A stretch of 64,000 bases of DNA from Nitrospirota bacterium (GTDB lineage: Bacteria > Nitrospirota > Thermodesulfovibrionia > Thermodesulfovibrionales > JdFR-88), in NCBI GenBank assembly GCA_014874185.1, contig JACWAF010000005.1, positions 29,082 through 93,081 of the forward strand. The letters run 5' to 3'. Below, piece after piece: positions 10,016-17,267 of the stretch. Within the stretch, counting starts at the first letter, position 1. Every line of letters starts with the position of its first letter. The position numbers and the translations under genes were made by a program. The notes beneath the pieces are model-generated. The model did no database searches. It had not been told where the DNA came from and saw nothing but the letters and a program-made list of their open reading frames with translations.

Positions 10016-11851
10016 CTACTCGACCGTCACGCTCTTTGCCAGGTTCCTGGGCTTGTCCACGTCGCATTTCTTCATAACGGCTATGTGGTAGGCCAGAAGC
10101 TGCAAAGGCACCACGTTCACAAAGGGCGAGAGCGAGGGGTGCGTCGAGGGGACCTTTATAAAATCGCCCACCTTGCCCTCAAGCCCCCGCACCTTGTCGT
10201 CCACCACCGCGATTATCTTTCCGCCCCTGGCCTTCACCTCCTCGATATTGGAAAAGGTCTTTTCGAAGAGGGCGTCCATAGGGGCCAGAAATACTACCGG
10301 CAGGCCTTCTTCTATAAGGGCGATCGGCCCGTGCTTCATCTCCCCCGCCGGGTAGCCCTCGGCATGTATGTAGGATATCTCCTTCAGTTTCAGCGCGCCC
10401 TCCAGAGCGATGGGATAGTTTATCCCTCTTCCAAGGTAAAGGAAGTCCTTCCAGCCCAGCAGTTTTTTGGCGATCTCCCGGATGTCGCCCTCCAGCAGAA
10501 GGGTTTTCTCAACAAGCGAGGGCATTTTTTCGAGCTGTTTCCTTATGGTCTCGGCCTCCGCGCGGGTGAGCCTCCCCCGCTTGGTCCCCAGTACAAGGGC
10601 CAGCATGGAAAGGGCGGCTATCTGCGCCGTAAAGGTCTTGGTGGAGGCCACGCCTATTTCGGGGCCCGCACGTGTGTAAAGCACGTGGTCGGCTTCTCTC
10701 GATGCGGTGCTGCCCGCGGCGTTGCAGATGGTGAGGGCCATGGCCCCCTTCCTTTTCGCCTCCCGCTGGGCGGCCAGCGTATCGGCCGTCTCACCGGACT
10801 GGGTTATGGAAATGAAGAGGGTGCTCTTCTCGATCATATTTTCCTTGTACCTGTATTCCGAGGCGATATCCACGTCCACGGGGACATGGGCAAGCCCCTC
10901 TATCATGTACTTGCCCACAAGGGCCGCGTGGTAGGAGGTGCCGCAGGCGACTATCTGGAGCCTCCCGATGGAGAGCGCGTTTTTGTGTTCAAGCCCAAGC
11001 GCCTCCAGAAACCTGCCGGGTTCGTTAAGCCATTCCCCAAGGGTGTCCCGTATGGCCATGGGCTGTTCGTGTATCTCCTTGAGCATGAAATGGTCGTAGC
11101 CTTCCTTTTCGGCCATGGAAGCCGTCCAGTCCACCTCGACCACATCGTCTTCCACGCGCATTTCTTTCGGGGTCCCGTCCAGGGATTCTATCCGTATCCC
11201 TTCCCGGCTCATTGCGCATACGTGCCCGTCCTCAAGGAAGATGAACTTCCTCGTATGGGCCAGTATGGCGGGTATGTCCGAAGCGAAAAAATATTCCCCT
11301 TCCCCTATGCCCAGCACCAGCGGGCTTCCGTTTCTTGCGGCCAGAAGGACGCCTGGCTCCCGCTCACTGAGGATGCCAAGCGCAAAAGTGCCCTTCAGTT
11401 CCCGGATGGCTGCTTTTACCGCGCTTTCCAAATCCATCCCCCTGCTGAAATAATTCGATATGAGCTGGGGGATTATCTCGGTATCGGTCTCGGAGGCGAA
11501 CCGGTGCCCCTCTGAGACCAGGCGGGACTTTAATTCCATGTAATTCTCTATTATCCCGTTATGGACCACCACGATCCCGTCCGCCGAATGGGGGTGGGCA
11601 TTTCTCTGGGAGGGGGCCCCGTGGGTGGCCCACCTTGTATGCCCAATGCCAAGGTTCGCCCTGGCGTGTTTGCAGGGAAGGATGGCCTCCAGGTCGCTTA
11701 TGCGCCCCATGGTCTTGTATATCTCCAGCCCGTTTCCATTCAGATATGCGATACCGGCCGAGTCATACCCCCTGTATTCGAGCCTTTTCAGCCCGTCCAT
11801 TATTACCGGCAGGGCATCCCTGGAGCCGATGTATCCCACTATGCCGCACAT
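10016..11851 (-). CDS. glmS: Glutamine-fructose-6-phosphate aminotransferase (isomerizing)
   Basis: 611 residues, the standard GlmS length. The start MCGIVGYIG at 11851 places the nucleophile Cys at position 2 and is preceded by GGAGGTATTC. The open frame runs further upstream but that part is not GlmS. N-terminal Ntn glutaminase domain (RWATHG, HNGIIEN) and two SIS isomerase domains (SQSGETADT, STKTFTAQ, RGINYPIALEGALKLKE). It ends in KSVTVE, the usual C-terminus. It makes glucosamine-6-phosphate, the entry to UDP-GlcNAc for cell wall and the adjacent polysaccharide locus. I see no glmS ribozyme in its leader. Confidence 0.97.
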   Translation of the reverse strand: MCGIVGYIGSRDALPVIMDGLKRLEYRGYDSAGIAYLNGNGLEIYKTMGRISDLEAILPCKHARANLGIGHTRWATHGAPSQRNAHPHSADGIVVVHNGIIENYMELKSRLVSEGHRFASETDTEIIPQLISNYFSRGMDLESAVKAAIRELKGTFALGILSEREPGVLLAARNGSPLVLGIGEGEYFFASDIPAILAHTRKFIFLEDGHVCAMSREGIRIESLDGTPKEMRVEDDVVEVDWTASMAEKEGYDHFMLKEIHEQPMAIRDTLGEWLNEPGRFLEALGLEHKNALSIGRLQIVACGTSYHAALVGKYMIEGLAHVPVDVDIASEYRYKENMIEKSTLFISITQSGETADTLAAQREAKRKGAMALTICNAAGSTASREADHVLYTRAGPEIGVASTKTFTAQIAALSMLALVLGTKRGRLTRAEAETIRKQLEKMPSLVEKTLLLEGDIREIAKKLLGWKDFLYLGRGINYPIALEGALKLKEISYIHAEGYPAGEMKHGPIALIEEGLPVVFLAPMDALFEKTFSNIEEVKARGGKIIAVVDDKVRGLEGKVGDFIKVPSTHPSLSPFVNVVPLQLLAYHIAVMKKCDVDKPRNLAKSVTVE

Positions 11852-12139
11852 GAATACCTCCGTTGCGTCCATGCATTTATGAAAGGCGTACGGAAATAAC
11901 GCTGCAAGAAGCGTTCCAGGGCCCCCCGCGAATGGCGGAAGGGCAAGATGGAAGAAGGGAAAAGCAATTTCACGGGGCAGGGAGACGCAATCAACCAGAT
12001 AAACCTTGACTTTTCCGGCAATTCCTCTAAAAAGGAATATAAGGGCATGTAGAAGGATCAGCCCGTCTGCGTATTGCTGAAAATCCCTGAGCGGGGTTTT
12101 CCCCTTGTCTTGTAATTTTCCCGGAACGGAACCCAACAT

Positions 12140-13180
12140 ATGATTGAAAACTATAGTTTTCAGACGGATAACGCCTTAAGGATCGAACGGGCTGACGAAA
12201 GCCTGTCCGAGCTGACGGGCCTGCCGCTGTCTGAGCTGATAGGAAGGCCTTATTACGACGTATTTCCAAGGCTTTATAACGGCGAAACGGACGCGGTGCT
12301 GGCCTCCCTCGCGAAGCAAAAGAACTCGCTTATAAGAAATTACTGCCTGAGGTTCGCGACCAGGCAGATGATAGCCGACGTAAAAATCCGTCCCTCGGAA
12401 GGGGAGCAGCCGGGGCACGGCGCAAAAATCATCATCTGTCCCAGGAGCACCTGCCAGCTTGCAAACAAGCTGCATAATTCCCAGCGCCTGATAGACATAG
12501 GGAAGATAGCTTCCATCCTGGCCCACGGGGTAAGAAACCCGCTGAATGCCATAAAAGGGGCCGTCGTCTACCTTGGTGAGAAGTACGCCGGGGAGCCCAC
12601 CCTGACCGAGTTCACCAGGATAATGCACGAGGAGATCTCACGCCTGGACAGTTTCATATCAAGGTTCCTGAGCACGTCCATACCGGACATGGGTACGGAA
12701 AGCGACATAAATTCCGTCCTCAGGAAGATAGAGGTCTTCACCTTCCTTCAGGCCCAGGCGGGTGAAATAAGGCCGGAATATTCCTATCGGGATGTCCCCC
12801 CGGCCGCGATAAATTCCTTTCAGCTGGAACAGGCCGTATTGAATATTATCAATAACGCGATAGAGGCGATGGCCCCCGGTGGAAAGCTTGCCATCAGGAC
12901 TTTTGCCGAGCCCCGTCCGGAAGGGGAGTTCGTCGTCATAGAGGTCTCGGACACCGGCCCCGGAATCCAGGAGAACAGGATAAAGGACCTTTCAAAGCCG
13001 GTGGGCAAGAAGGGACGGGGCTTCGGTCTTTTCATAACCAGGGAGATACTGAAGTGCCATGGCGGGCTCCTCGAGATAAAAAGCGTAAAGGACGCGGGGA
13101 CCACTGTCCGGCTTCTGCTGCCGGTCAAAAAGCAATCTCCCGAAGACATTGTATCCCTAAGCGGCAAAATATCGGAATAG
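12140..13180 (+). CDS. Soluble PAS-domain sensor histidine kinase, NtrB-like
   Basis: 346 residues, no membrane helix. PAS-like domain about 5-110. The dimerisation/phospho-acceptor helix carries H129 in LAHGVRNPLNAIKG. The HATPase domain has N-box NIINNAIEAM, G1 DTGPGI and G2 GRGFGLF. This layout is that of NtrB-like kinases that pair with NtrC-type regulators. Two such regulators are in the window (4870 and 19344). Its place just ahead of the sigma-54 promoter of the polysaccharide locus suggests it controls that locus, by inference. It starts at ATG 12140 with a poor ribosome site. Confidence 0.88.
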   Translation: MIENYSFQTDNALRIERADESLSELTGLPLSELIGRPYYDVFPRLYNGETDAVLASLAKQKNSLIRNYCLRFATRQMIADVKIRPSEGEQPGHGAKIIICPRSTCQLANKLHNSQRLIDIGKIASILAHGVRNPLNAIKGAVVYLGEKYAGEPTLTEFTRIMHEEISRLDSFISRFLSTSIPDMGTESDINSVLRKIEVFTFLQAQAGEIRPEYSYRDVPPAAINSFQLEQAVLNIINNAIEAMAPGGKLAIRTFAEPRPEGEFVVIEVSDTGPGIQENRIKDLSKPVGKKGRGFGLFITREILKCHGGLLEIKSVKDAGTTVRLLLPVKKQSPEDIVSLSGKISE

Positions 13181-13183
13181 CCG

Positions 13184-13222
13184 CTGTGTCCCTTAGATAC
13201 AGCCTGTTTCCATTATCTACAA
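13184..13222. promoter_or_regulatory. Tandem dyads, candidate enhancer (UAS) for an NtrC-type activator
   Basis: CTGTGTCCCTTAGATACAG (13184-13202) is a near-perfect dyad (CTGTgTC/GATACAG). A second copy, CTGTTTCCATTATCTACAA (13204-13222), starts 20 bases later, two helical turns, on the same DNA face. The pair lies about 200 bases upstream of the sigma-54 promoter at 13412. A related pair is found at 20674-20714. Function inferred from position and symmetry. Confidence 0.45.
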
Positions 13223-13341
13223 ACCCTTCCTGAAAAATCCCGCCCGGAACCATCTCACTTCCAGCCATGGCCCGCGTTAGCCGGGGGTTTCGGCGGGATT
13301 TACAGGCGGCCATTAATAAAAGAACACCCGTCATCATTGTC

Positions 13342-13359
13342 ATTCCGGCTTGTCCGGGA
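13342..13359. repeat. Short dispersed palindrome (ATTCCGG family)
   Basis: ATTCCGG-CTTGT-CCGGGA, one member of a small dispersed hairpin family; others are at 50507-50525 and 58995-59014, with a fainter relative near 63395. All lie between genes and are flanked by GTCATT/AATGAC. Confidence 0.5.
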
Positions 13360-13411
13360 GCTTTCTTGAAAACCCCTGCAACGGGAGATTATGAGCGCGC
13401 CCCTCCCACAT

Positions 13412-13427
13412 TGGCATGCTGCTTGCT
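13412..13427 (+). promoter_or_regulatory. Sigma-54 promoter of the polysaccharide locus
   Basis: TGGCATGCTGCTTGCT: the -24 GG and -12 GC elements are exactly 10 nt apart, and the surrounding bases match TGGCAYG-N4-TTGCW completely. Predicted start near 13437, just before the AGGAGG of the NusG-like gene. Candidate enhancer dyads lie about 200 bases upstream. Confidence 0.8.
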
Positions 13428-13452
13428 TTCTTTTCTGGAAAGGAGGACCGGA

Positions 13453-13947
13453 TTGAACTGGTACGCCATATACGTTAAATCCAGACACGAGTCCATCGCC
13501 GAGGCCGATCTGTGCAGAAGGGGGGTGGCAACTTTTCTGCCGCTCATAAACAGGCTCAGGCAATGGAAGGACAGGAGAAAGATGGTCCAGTTCCCCCTCT
13601 TCCCCGGATATCTCTTTGTGAATATAAACCCTGCCGCCCAGGAGATCGTGAACGTGCTCCGGGCCAGGGGGGTGGTAAACATGCTCTCAAGCCAGGCTGG
13701 TGTCCCGGACAGGGTCCCCGACGAGGAGATAAGCTCGTTGAGGATACTGCTTGAACAGGGCGAGGGGATAGACGTGTATCCCGCACTCAGGCAGGGGGCC
13801 CAGGTGGTCGTAAAAAGCGGGCCCCTGCGCGGCGCAAGGGGGATGGTCATGAAAAAGGAATCGCACTGCATGCTGCTGGTCAATATAGAGATACTTGGCA
13901 GGAGCGTAGGCGTGAAGATATACGCCGAGGACCTCGAAGCGGCCTGA
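13453..13947 (+). CDS. NusG-paralogue antiterminator, RfaH/UpxY-like
   Basis: 164 residues from a TTG at 13453 that follows AGGAGG (13441-13446) by six bases; the frame is open upstream but crosses the sigma-54 promoter. N-terminal NGN domain (NWYAIYVKSRHE, FPLFPGYLFVNI) and C-terminal KOW domain (QVVVKSGPLRGARGMV). Such specialised NusG paralogues bind RNA polymerase and prevent early termination in long polysaccharide operons. Its position as first gene of the locus, followed at once by a 25-nt element containing GGCGGAGC that recurs at 21190, supports that role. The housekeeping NusG is not expected here, and the context is wrong for it (no rplK or secE). Confidence 0.88.
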   Translation: MNWYAIYVKSRHESIAEADLCRRGVATFLPLINRLRQWKDRRKMVQFPLFPGYLFVNINPAAQEIVNVLRARGVVNMLSSQAGVPDRVPDEEISSLRILLEQGEGIDVYPALRQGAQVVVKSGPLRGARGMVMKKESHCMLLVNIEILGRSVGVKIYAEDLEAA

Positions 13948-13995
13948 GCCGTTAGCGGAGCCAATCGCCGCATTCCGGTTTTTCAAAATTCCCAT

Positions 13996-14020
13996 GTAGC
14001 CAAGGAGGCGGAGCATTGCC
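13996..14020 (+). repeat. 25-nt leader element, copy 1 (ops-like)
   Basis: Runs from GTAGCC through GGAGGCGGAGC to ATTGCC. It matches the copy at 21190-21214 in 23 of 25 bases. It lies between the NusG-like gene and the first sugar gene and contains that gene's ribosome site (AAGGAGG) and TTG start. The core GGCGGAGC resembles the ops core GGCGGTAGC recognised by RfaH. Function inferred. Confidence 0.5.
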
Positions 14021-15329
14021 AAGAAACGGTCCCCTGATAAAGAAAATAGAGTCCAGGTCGGCAAATATCGGCGTCATAGGCCTGGGTTATGTCGGACTGC
14101 CCATAGTGATCGCGTTCTGCAGGGCCGGCTTCCAGGTGACGGGTTTCGATATAGACCCGGTGAAGGTGGACCTGCTGCGGAACGGGAAAAGCTACATAAA
14201 ACATATTACCCCGGAACGGATAAGGGAGACGGGCGGGCTTTTTACGCCAACAAACGATTTCTCGGCGCTCTCCGGGATGGACGCGATGGTGATATGCGTC
14301 CCAACGCCCCTGAACGAGCACCGGGAGCCCGACCTCTCGTTCGTCTTCAACACCACCCGGGAGATAAGCAGGTACATGCGGAAGGGCCAGCTCATAGTGC
14401 TCGAATCCACTACATACCCCGGCACCACGGACGGCGAGATGCGGGAGTTGCTGGGCAGTTCGGGGCTCAGGGCCGGGACGGACTATCACCTGGCCTTCTC
14501 CCCGGAGCGTGAAGACCCCAACAACGGCAAATTCTCTACAAGGACGATACCAAAGATAGTGGGCGGCTACACGCCGGCCTGCAGGGACGCGGCCTGCGCC
14601 CTGTATTCGACGATAGTGGAAAAGGTCGTGCCGGTGTCCTCAACCAGGGTTGCCGAGGCGGCCAAGCTGCTGGAGAACATTTACAGGGCCGTGAACATAG
14701 CCATGGTGAACGAGATGAAGGTCCTCTTCGACAGGATGGAGATAGACATCTGGGAAGTGATAGAGGCCGCCAAGACAAAGCCCTTCGGGTTCCATGCCTT
14801 TTATCCCGGCCCCGGCCTGGGGGGGCATTGCATACCGGTGGACCCGTTCTACCTTACATGGAAGGCAAGGAAATACGACGTGACAACCAAGTTCATCGAA
14901 CTGGCCGGTGAGATAAACACCAACATGCCTTATTACGTGGTGCAAAAGACCATAGAGGCCCTGAACGAAAGCGGCAAGAGCATACGCGGCTCCAGGGTGC
15001 TCGTGCTGGGGCTGGCCTACAAAAAGGACGTGGACGACATGCGTGAGTCGCCCTCGCTGAAGCTCCTGGAGATACTGAAGGCGCGCAATTGCCAGGTGGA
15101 CTACAACGACCCGTTCATCCCCGCCGTGCCGAACCTGAGGAGATACAGCATCAATAAGCGCTCCGTCGCCCTCACGGCGGAAAACCTTGGCAGGTACGAC
15201 TGCGTGATAATCGCAACCGACCACTCCGCCTATGATCCCGATTTCATCATGGAGAATGCGCGGCTCATCGTGGACACTAGGAACCTCCTGAAAAAATTCA
15301 GCAGGTCCGGAAAGGTAGTCAGGGCATGA
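14016..15329 (+). CDS. UDP-N-acetyl-sugar 6-dehydrogenase (WbpA/WecC/TviB type)
   Basis: 437 residues from a TTG at 14016 after AAGGAGG. N-terminal NAD-binding GLGYVGLP (about 22-29), central domain with KLLENIYRAVNIAMVNE, and the catalytic Cys272 in GPGLGGHCIPVDPFYL. The C-terminal UDP-binding part has LGLAYKKDVDDMRESP. It oxidises the C6 hydroxyl of a UDP-sugar to the uronic acid in two NAD-dependent steps. The sequence resembles UDP-GlcNAc/ManNAc dehydrogenases more than UDP-glucose ones, which fits the aminotransferase that follows. The stop overlaps the start of the small membrane protein (ATGA). Confidence 0.9.
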   Translation: MPRNGPLIKKIESRSANIGVIGLGYVGLPIVIAFCRAGFQVTGFDIDPVKVDLLRNGKSYIKHITPERIRETGGLFTPTNDFSALSGMDAMVICVPTPLNEHREPDLSFVFNTTREISRYMRKGQLIVLESTTYPGTTDGEMRELLGSSGLRAGTDYHLAFSPEREDPNNGKFSTRTIPKIVGGYTPACRDAACALYSTIVEKVVPVSSTRVAEAAKLLENIYRAVNIAMVNEMKVLFDRMEIDIWEVIEAAKTKPFGFHAFYPGPGLGGHCIPVDPFYLTWKARKYDVTTKFIELAGEINTNMPYYVVQKTIEALNESGKSIRGSRVLVLGLAYKKDVDDMRESPSLKLLEILKARNCQVDYNDPFIPAVPNLRRYSINKRSVALTAENLGRYDCVIIATDHSAYDPDFIMENARLIVDTRNLLKKFSRSGKVVRA

Positions 15330-15499
15330 TGAAGACATACAGGCGCGCAAAGGATCGCTTTAACAGGGACTACCATTTGTCGTCCGGGCTTGCCAAACGG
15401 CGGCTGAAAGAGATAACCGGGCTGAATCCGCACTACATAGCCGCTTTCATAACGGGGCTCCTGTTTGCGGTCCTGCTCATTAAGTTAGTGGCGCAATAA
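15326..15499 (+). CDS. Small membrane protein (57 aa), unknown function
   Basis: 57 residues. ATG at 15326 overlaps the dehydrogenase stop (ATGA), and its TAA at 15497-15499 overlaps the aminotransferase ATG (TAATG), so translation is coupled on both sides. The N-terminal half is basic and soluble (Arg/Lys rich, starting MMKTYRRAKDRF). The C-terminal half is one membrane helix at about residues 38-56 (IAAFITGLLFAVLLIKLVA). I do not recognise a family. Embedding in the operon with exact overlaps argues that it is a real gene. A tail anchor or regulator of the membrane-bound initiating transferase is a guess. Confidence 0.65.
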   Translation: MMKTYRRAKDRFNRDYHLSSGLAKRRLKEITGLNPHYIAAFITGLLFAVLLIKLVAQ

Positions 15500-16680
15500 T
15501 GAACAGCGGGCGTCTTAAGGGCGTGTCCCTGTATATACCATTTCACAAGCCCTATATAACGGAAGAGGAGATCTGCGGGGTTGTGGACTCGCTGCGCTCG
15601 GGCTGGCTCACGATGGGTCCGAAGACCCTCCGTTTCGAAGAGGCCTTTGCCAGGTACACGGGGGCGGCCCACGCCGTTTCGGTCAATTCCTGCACCGCCG
15701 CGCTCCACATGGCCCTGAAGGCGATCGGGCTCGCGGAGGGGGACGAGGCGATAGTCCCGGCGGTCACCTTCACGGCCACCGCGGAGGTACTCTCCTATTT
15801 CAAGGCCGTCCCGGTCTTTGCCGAAGTGGAGGCCAGGACCCATAACATGAACGCGCTAAACCTGGAACGCCACATCACCCCCAGGACCAGGGCGATACTT
15901 CCGGTGCACTTTGCCGGCCAGCCCTGCGACATGGACGAGATAAGAGAACTGGCCCGCAGATACAGGCTCTTTGTCATAGAGGACGCGGCCCATTCGCTGC
16001 CCGCCGTTTACCGCGAGAACAGGATCGGCGGCACCGGCGACATGACCTGTTTCAGCTTTTACGCCACGAAGACACTCGCGGCCGGCGAGGGCGGGATGGT
16101 CACGACCGGCAATCCGGAGTGGGCCGGCAGGATGCGGACGCTGCGCCTGCACGGGATCTCGAATGACGCATGGAAGAGATATTCCAGGGGGGGCTCCTGG
16201 TATTACGAAGTAATGGAGCCCGGCTGGAAATACAATATGACGGACATTCAGGCGGCCCTGGGGCTGGCGCAGCTCGGAAAAGTCGACTGGATGCGCGACA
16301 TGCGCGCCGAGATCGCGGGGAGGTACACGGACGCGTTCAGGCATGACGAGGAACTCATCGTCCCTTATGTCAAGCCCGACCGGGAAAGCGCCTGGCACCT
16401 TTACGTGCTGAAACTGAACCTTGACATGCTCCGGATCGGAAGGGACCGGTTCATAAGCGAGATGGAAGAGCGGGGCGTCGGGGCATCGGTCCACTTCATA
16501 CCCCTTTACAGGCAGCCCTATTACAGGGACGCTTACGGTTGCCAGGCAAAGGATTATCCCGTCTCCGAGTGGATATATGAAAGGGTGCTGTCTCTGCCAA
16601 TATATCCGGGCATGATGCGGGAAGACGTCGATGCCGTAATCGAAGTAATTAAATACCTGATAAAGAAATTCAGGAGATGA
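15499..16680 (+). CDS. DegT/DnrJ/EryC1-family PLP-dependent sugar aminotransferase
   Basis: 393 residues. The PLP lysine is K191 in SFYATKTLAAGEGGM, with the family motifs SGWLTMGP, VNSCTAALHMAL, EDAAHSLPA and KYNMTDIQAALG. It transfers an amino group from glutamate to a 4-keto or 3-keto nucleotide sugar. The FlaA1-type dehydratase two genes on could supply a 4-keto UDP-sugar, giving an aminosugar for the first residue of the polymer (inference). Similar proteins include PglE, PseC and ArnB, and I cannot set the regiochemistry. It overlaps the next gene by four bases. Confidence 0.88.
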   Translation: MNSGRLKGVSLYIPFHKPYITEEEICGVVDSLRSGWLTMGPKTLRFEEAFARYTGAAHAVSVNSCTAALHMALKAIGLAEGDEAIVPAVTFTATAEVLSYFKAVPVFAEVEARTHNMNALNLERHITPRTRAILPVHFAGQPCDMDEIRELARRYRLFVIEDAAHSLPAVYRENRIGGTGDMTCFSFYATKTLAAGEGGMVTTGNPEWAGRMRTLRLHGISNDAWKRYSRGGSWYYEVMEPGWKYNMTDIQAALGLAQLGKVDWMRDMRAEIAGRYTDAFRHDEELIVPYVKPDRESAWHLYVLKLNLDMLRIGRDRFISEMEERGVGASVHFIPLYRQPYYRDAYGCQAKDYPVSEWIYERVLSLPIYPGMMREDVDAVIEVIKYLIKKFRR

Positions 16681-17267
16681 AGAGACTTTTCGACCTGGCC
16701 CTCTCATTCGCAAGCCTGATTGCCCTCTTCCCGTTTTTCGTCCTGATAGCCGCCCTGATCGTGATTGAAAGCGAAGGCCCGGCCTATTTCAGGCAGGAGA
16801 GGGTGGGCCGGAATTTCCGCCCCTTTTATATCTACAAATTCCGCACCATGCACCTCAAGGACAGGAGCGCGGGGCCGCTAGTCACGGCCCAGGGGGACAA
16901 GCGCGTGACCCGGGTGGGCAAATACCTGAGAAGATACAAGATAGACGAACTCCCGCAGCTTCTGAATATCCTTAAGGGCGACATGAGCTTCGTCGGCCCC
17001 CGCCCCGAGGTAATGAAATACGTCGAACTTTTCCAGGATGATTACGCGAAGATACTGGCGGTAAGGCCCGGCCTTACCGATCCCGCGTCAATAAAGTTCC
17101 GCAATGAGGAGGACATCCTTTCGGCCTCCGGCAACTGGGAGAGGGATTACATCGACATTATCCTGCCGGAAAAGCTGAGGCTCTCGGGCAAATACCTTGA
17201 GAACAGGTCGTTCACCGGCGATATCGCGCTGATGATTGATACGGCAAGAGGGTTCCTGCGAAAATGA
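16677..17267 (+). CDS. Initiating sugar-phosphate transferase, PglC-like
   Basis: 196 residues, the small monotopic phosphoglycosyl transferase form. One N-terminal re-entrant hydrophobic segment (about 5-30), then the catalytic core [33 protein letters not shown] with the catalytic Asp-Glu pair, and SFVGPRPE. It moves a sugar-1-phosphate from a UDP-sugar to undecaprenyl phosphate at the inner face of the inner membrane, the first step of polymer assembly. It overlaps neighbours by four bases on each side. A diNAcBac-type substrate would fit the aminotransferase and dehydratase, but this is inference. Confidence 0.88.
   Translation: MKRLFDLALSFASLIALFPFFVLIAALIVIESEGPAYFRQERVGRNFRPFYIYKFRTMHLKDRSAGPLVTAQGDKRVTRVGKYLRRYKIDELPQLLNILKGDMSFVGPRPEVMKYVELFQDDYAKILAVRPGLTDPASIKFRNEEDILSASGNWERDYIDIILPEKLRLSGKYLENRSFTGDIALMIDTARGFLRK

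Noticed and set aside
11852..12139. N-terminal extension of GlmS, as the frame stays open here
   Set aside because: GlmS must begin Met-Cys because Cys is the N-terminal nucleophile; that start has a perfect ribosome site at 11851, and the upstream translation resembles no protein.
14004..14019. GG...TTGC inside the 25-nt element as a sigma-54 promoter
   Set aside because: The GG and GC elements are 9 or 12 bases apart instead of the required 10, and a perfect sigma-54 promoter already lies upstream.
13996..14030. The 25-nt element as part of a c-di-GMP (GEMM) riboswitch, given the c-di-GMP theme
   Set aside because: I cannot find the conserved GEMM pairing and tetraloop-receptor elements around either copy.
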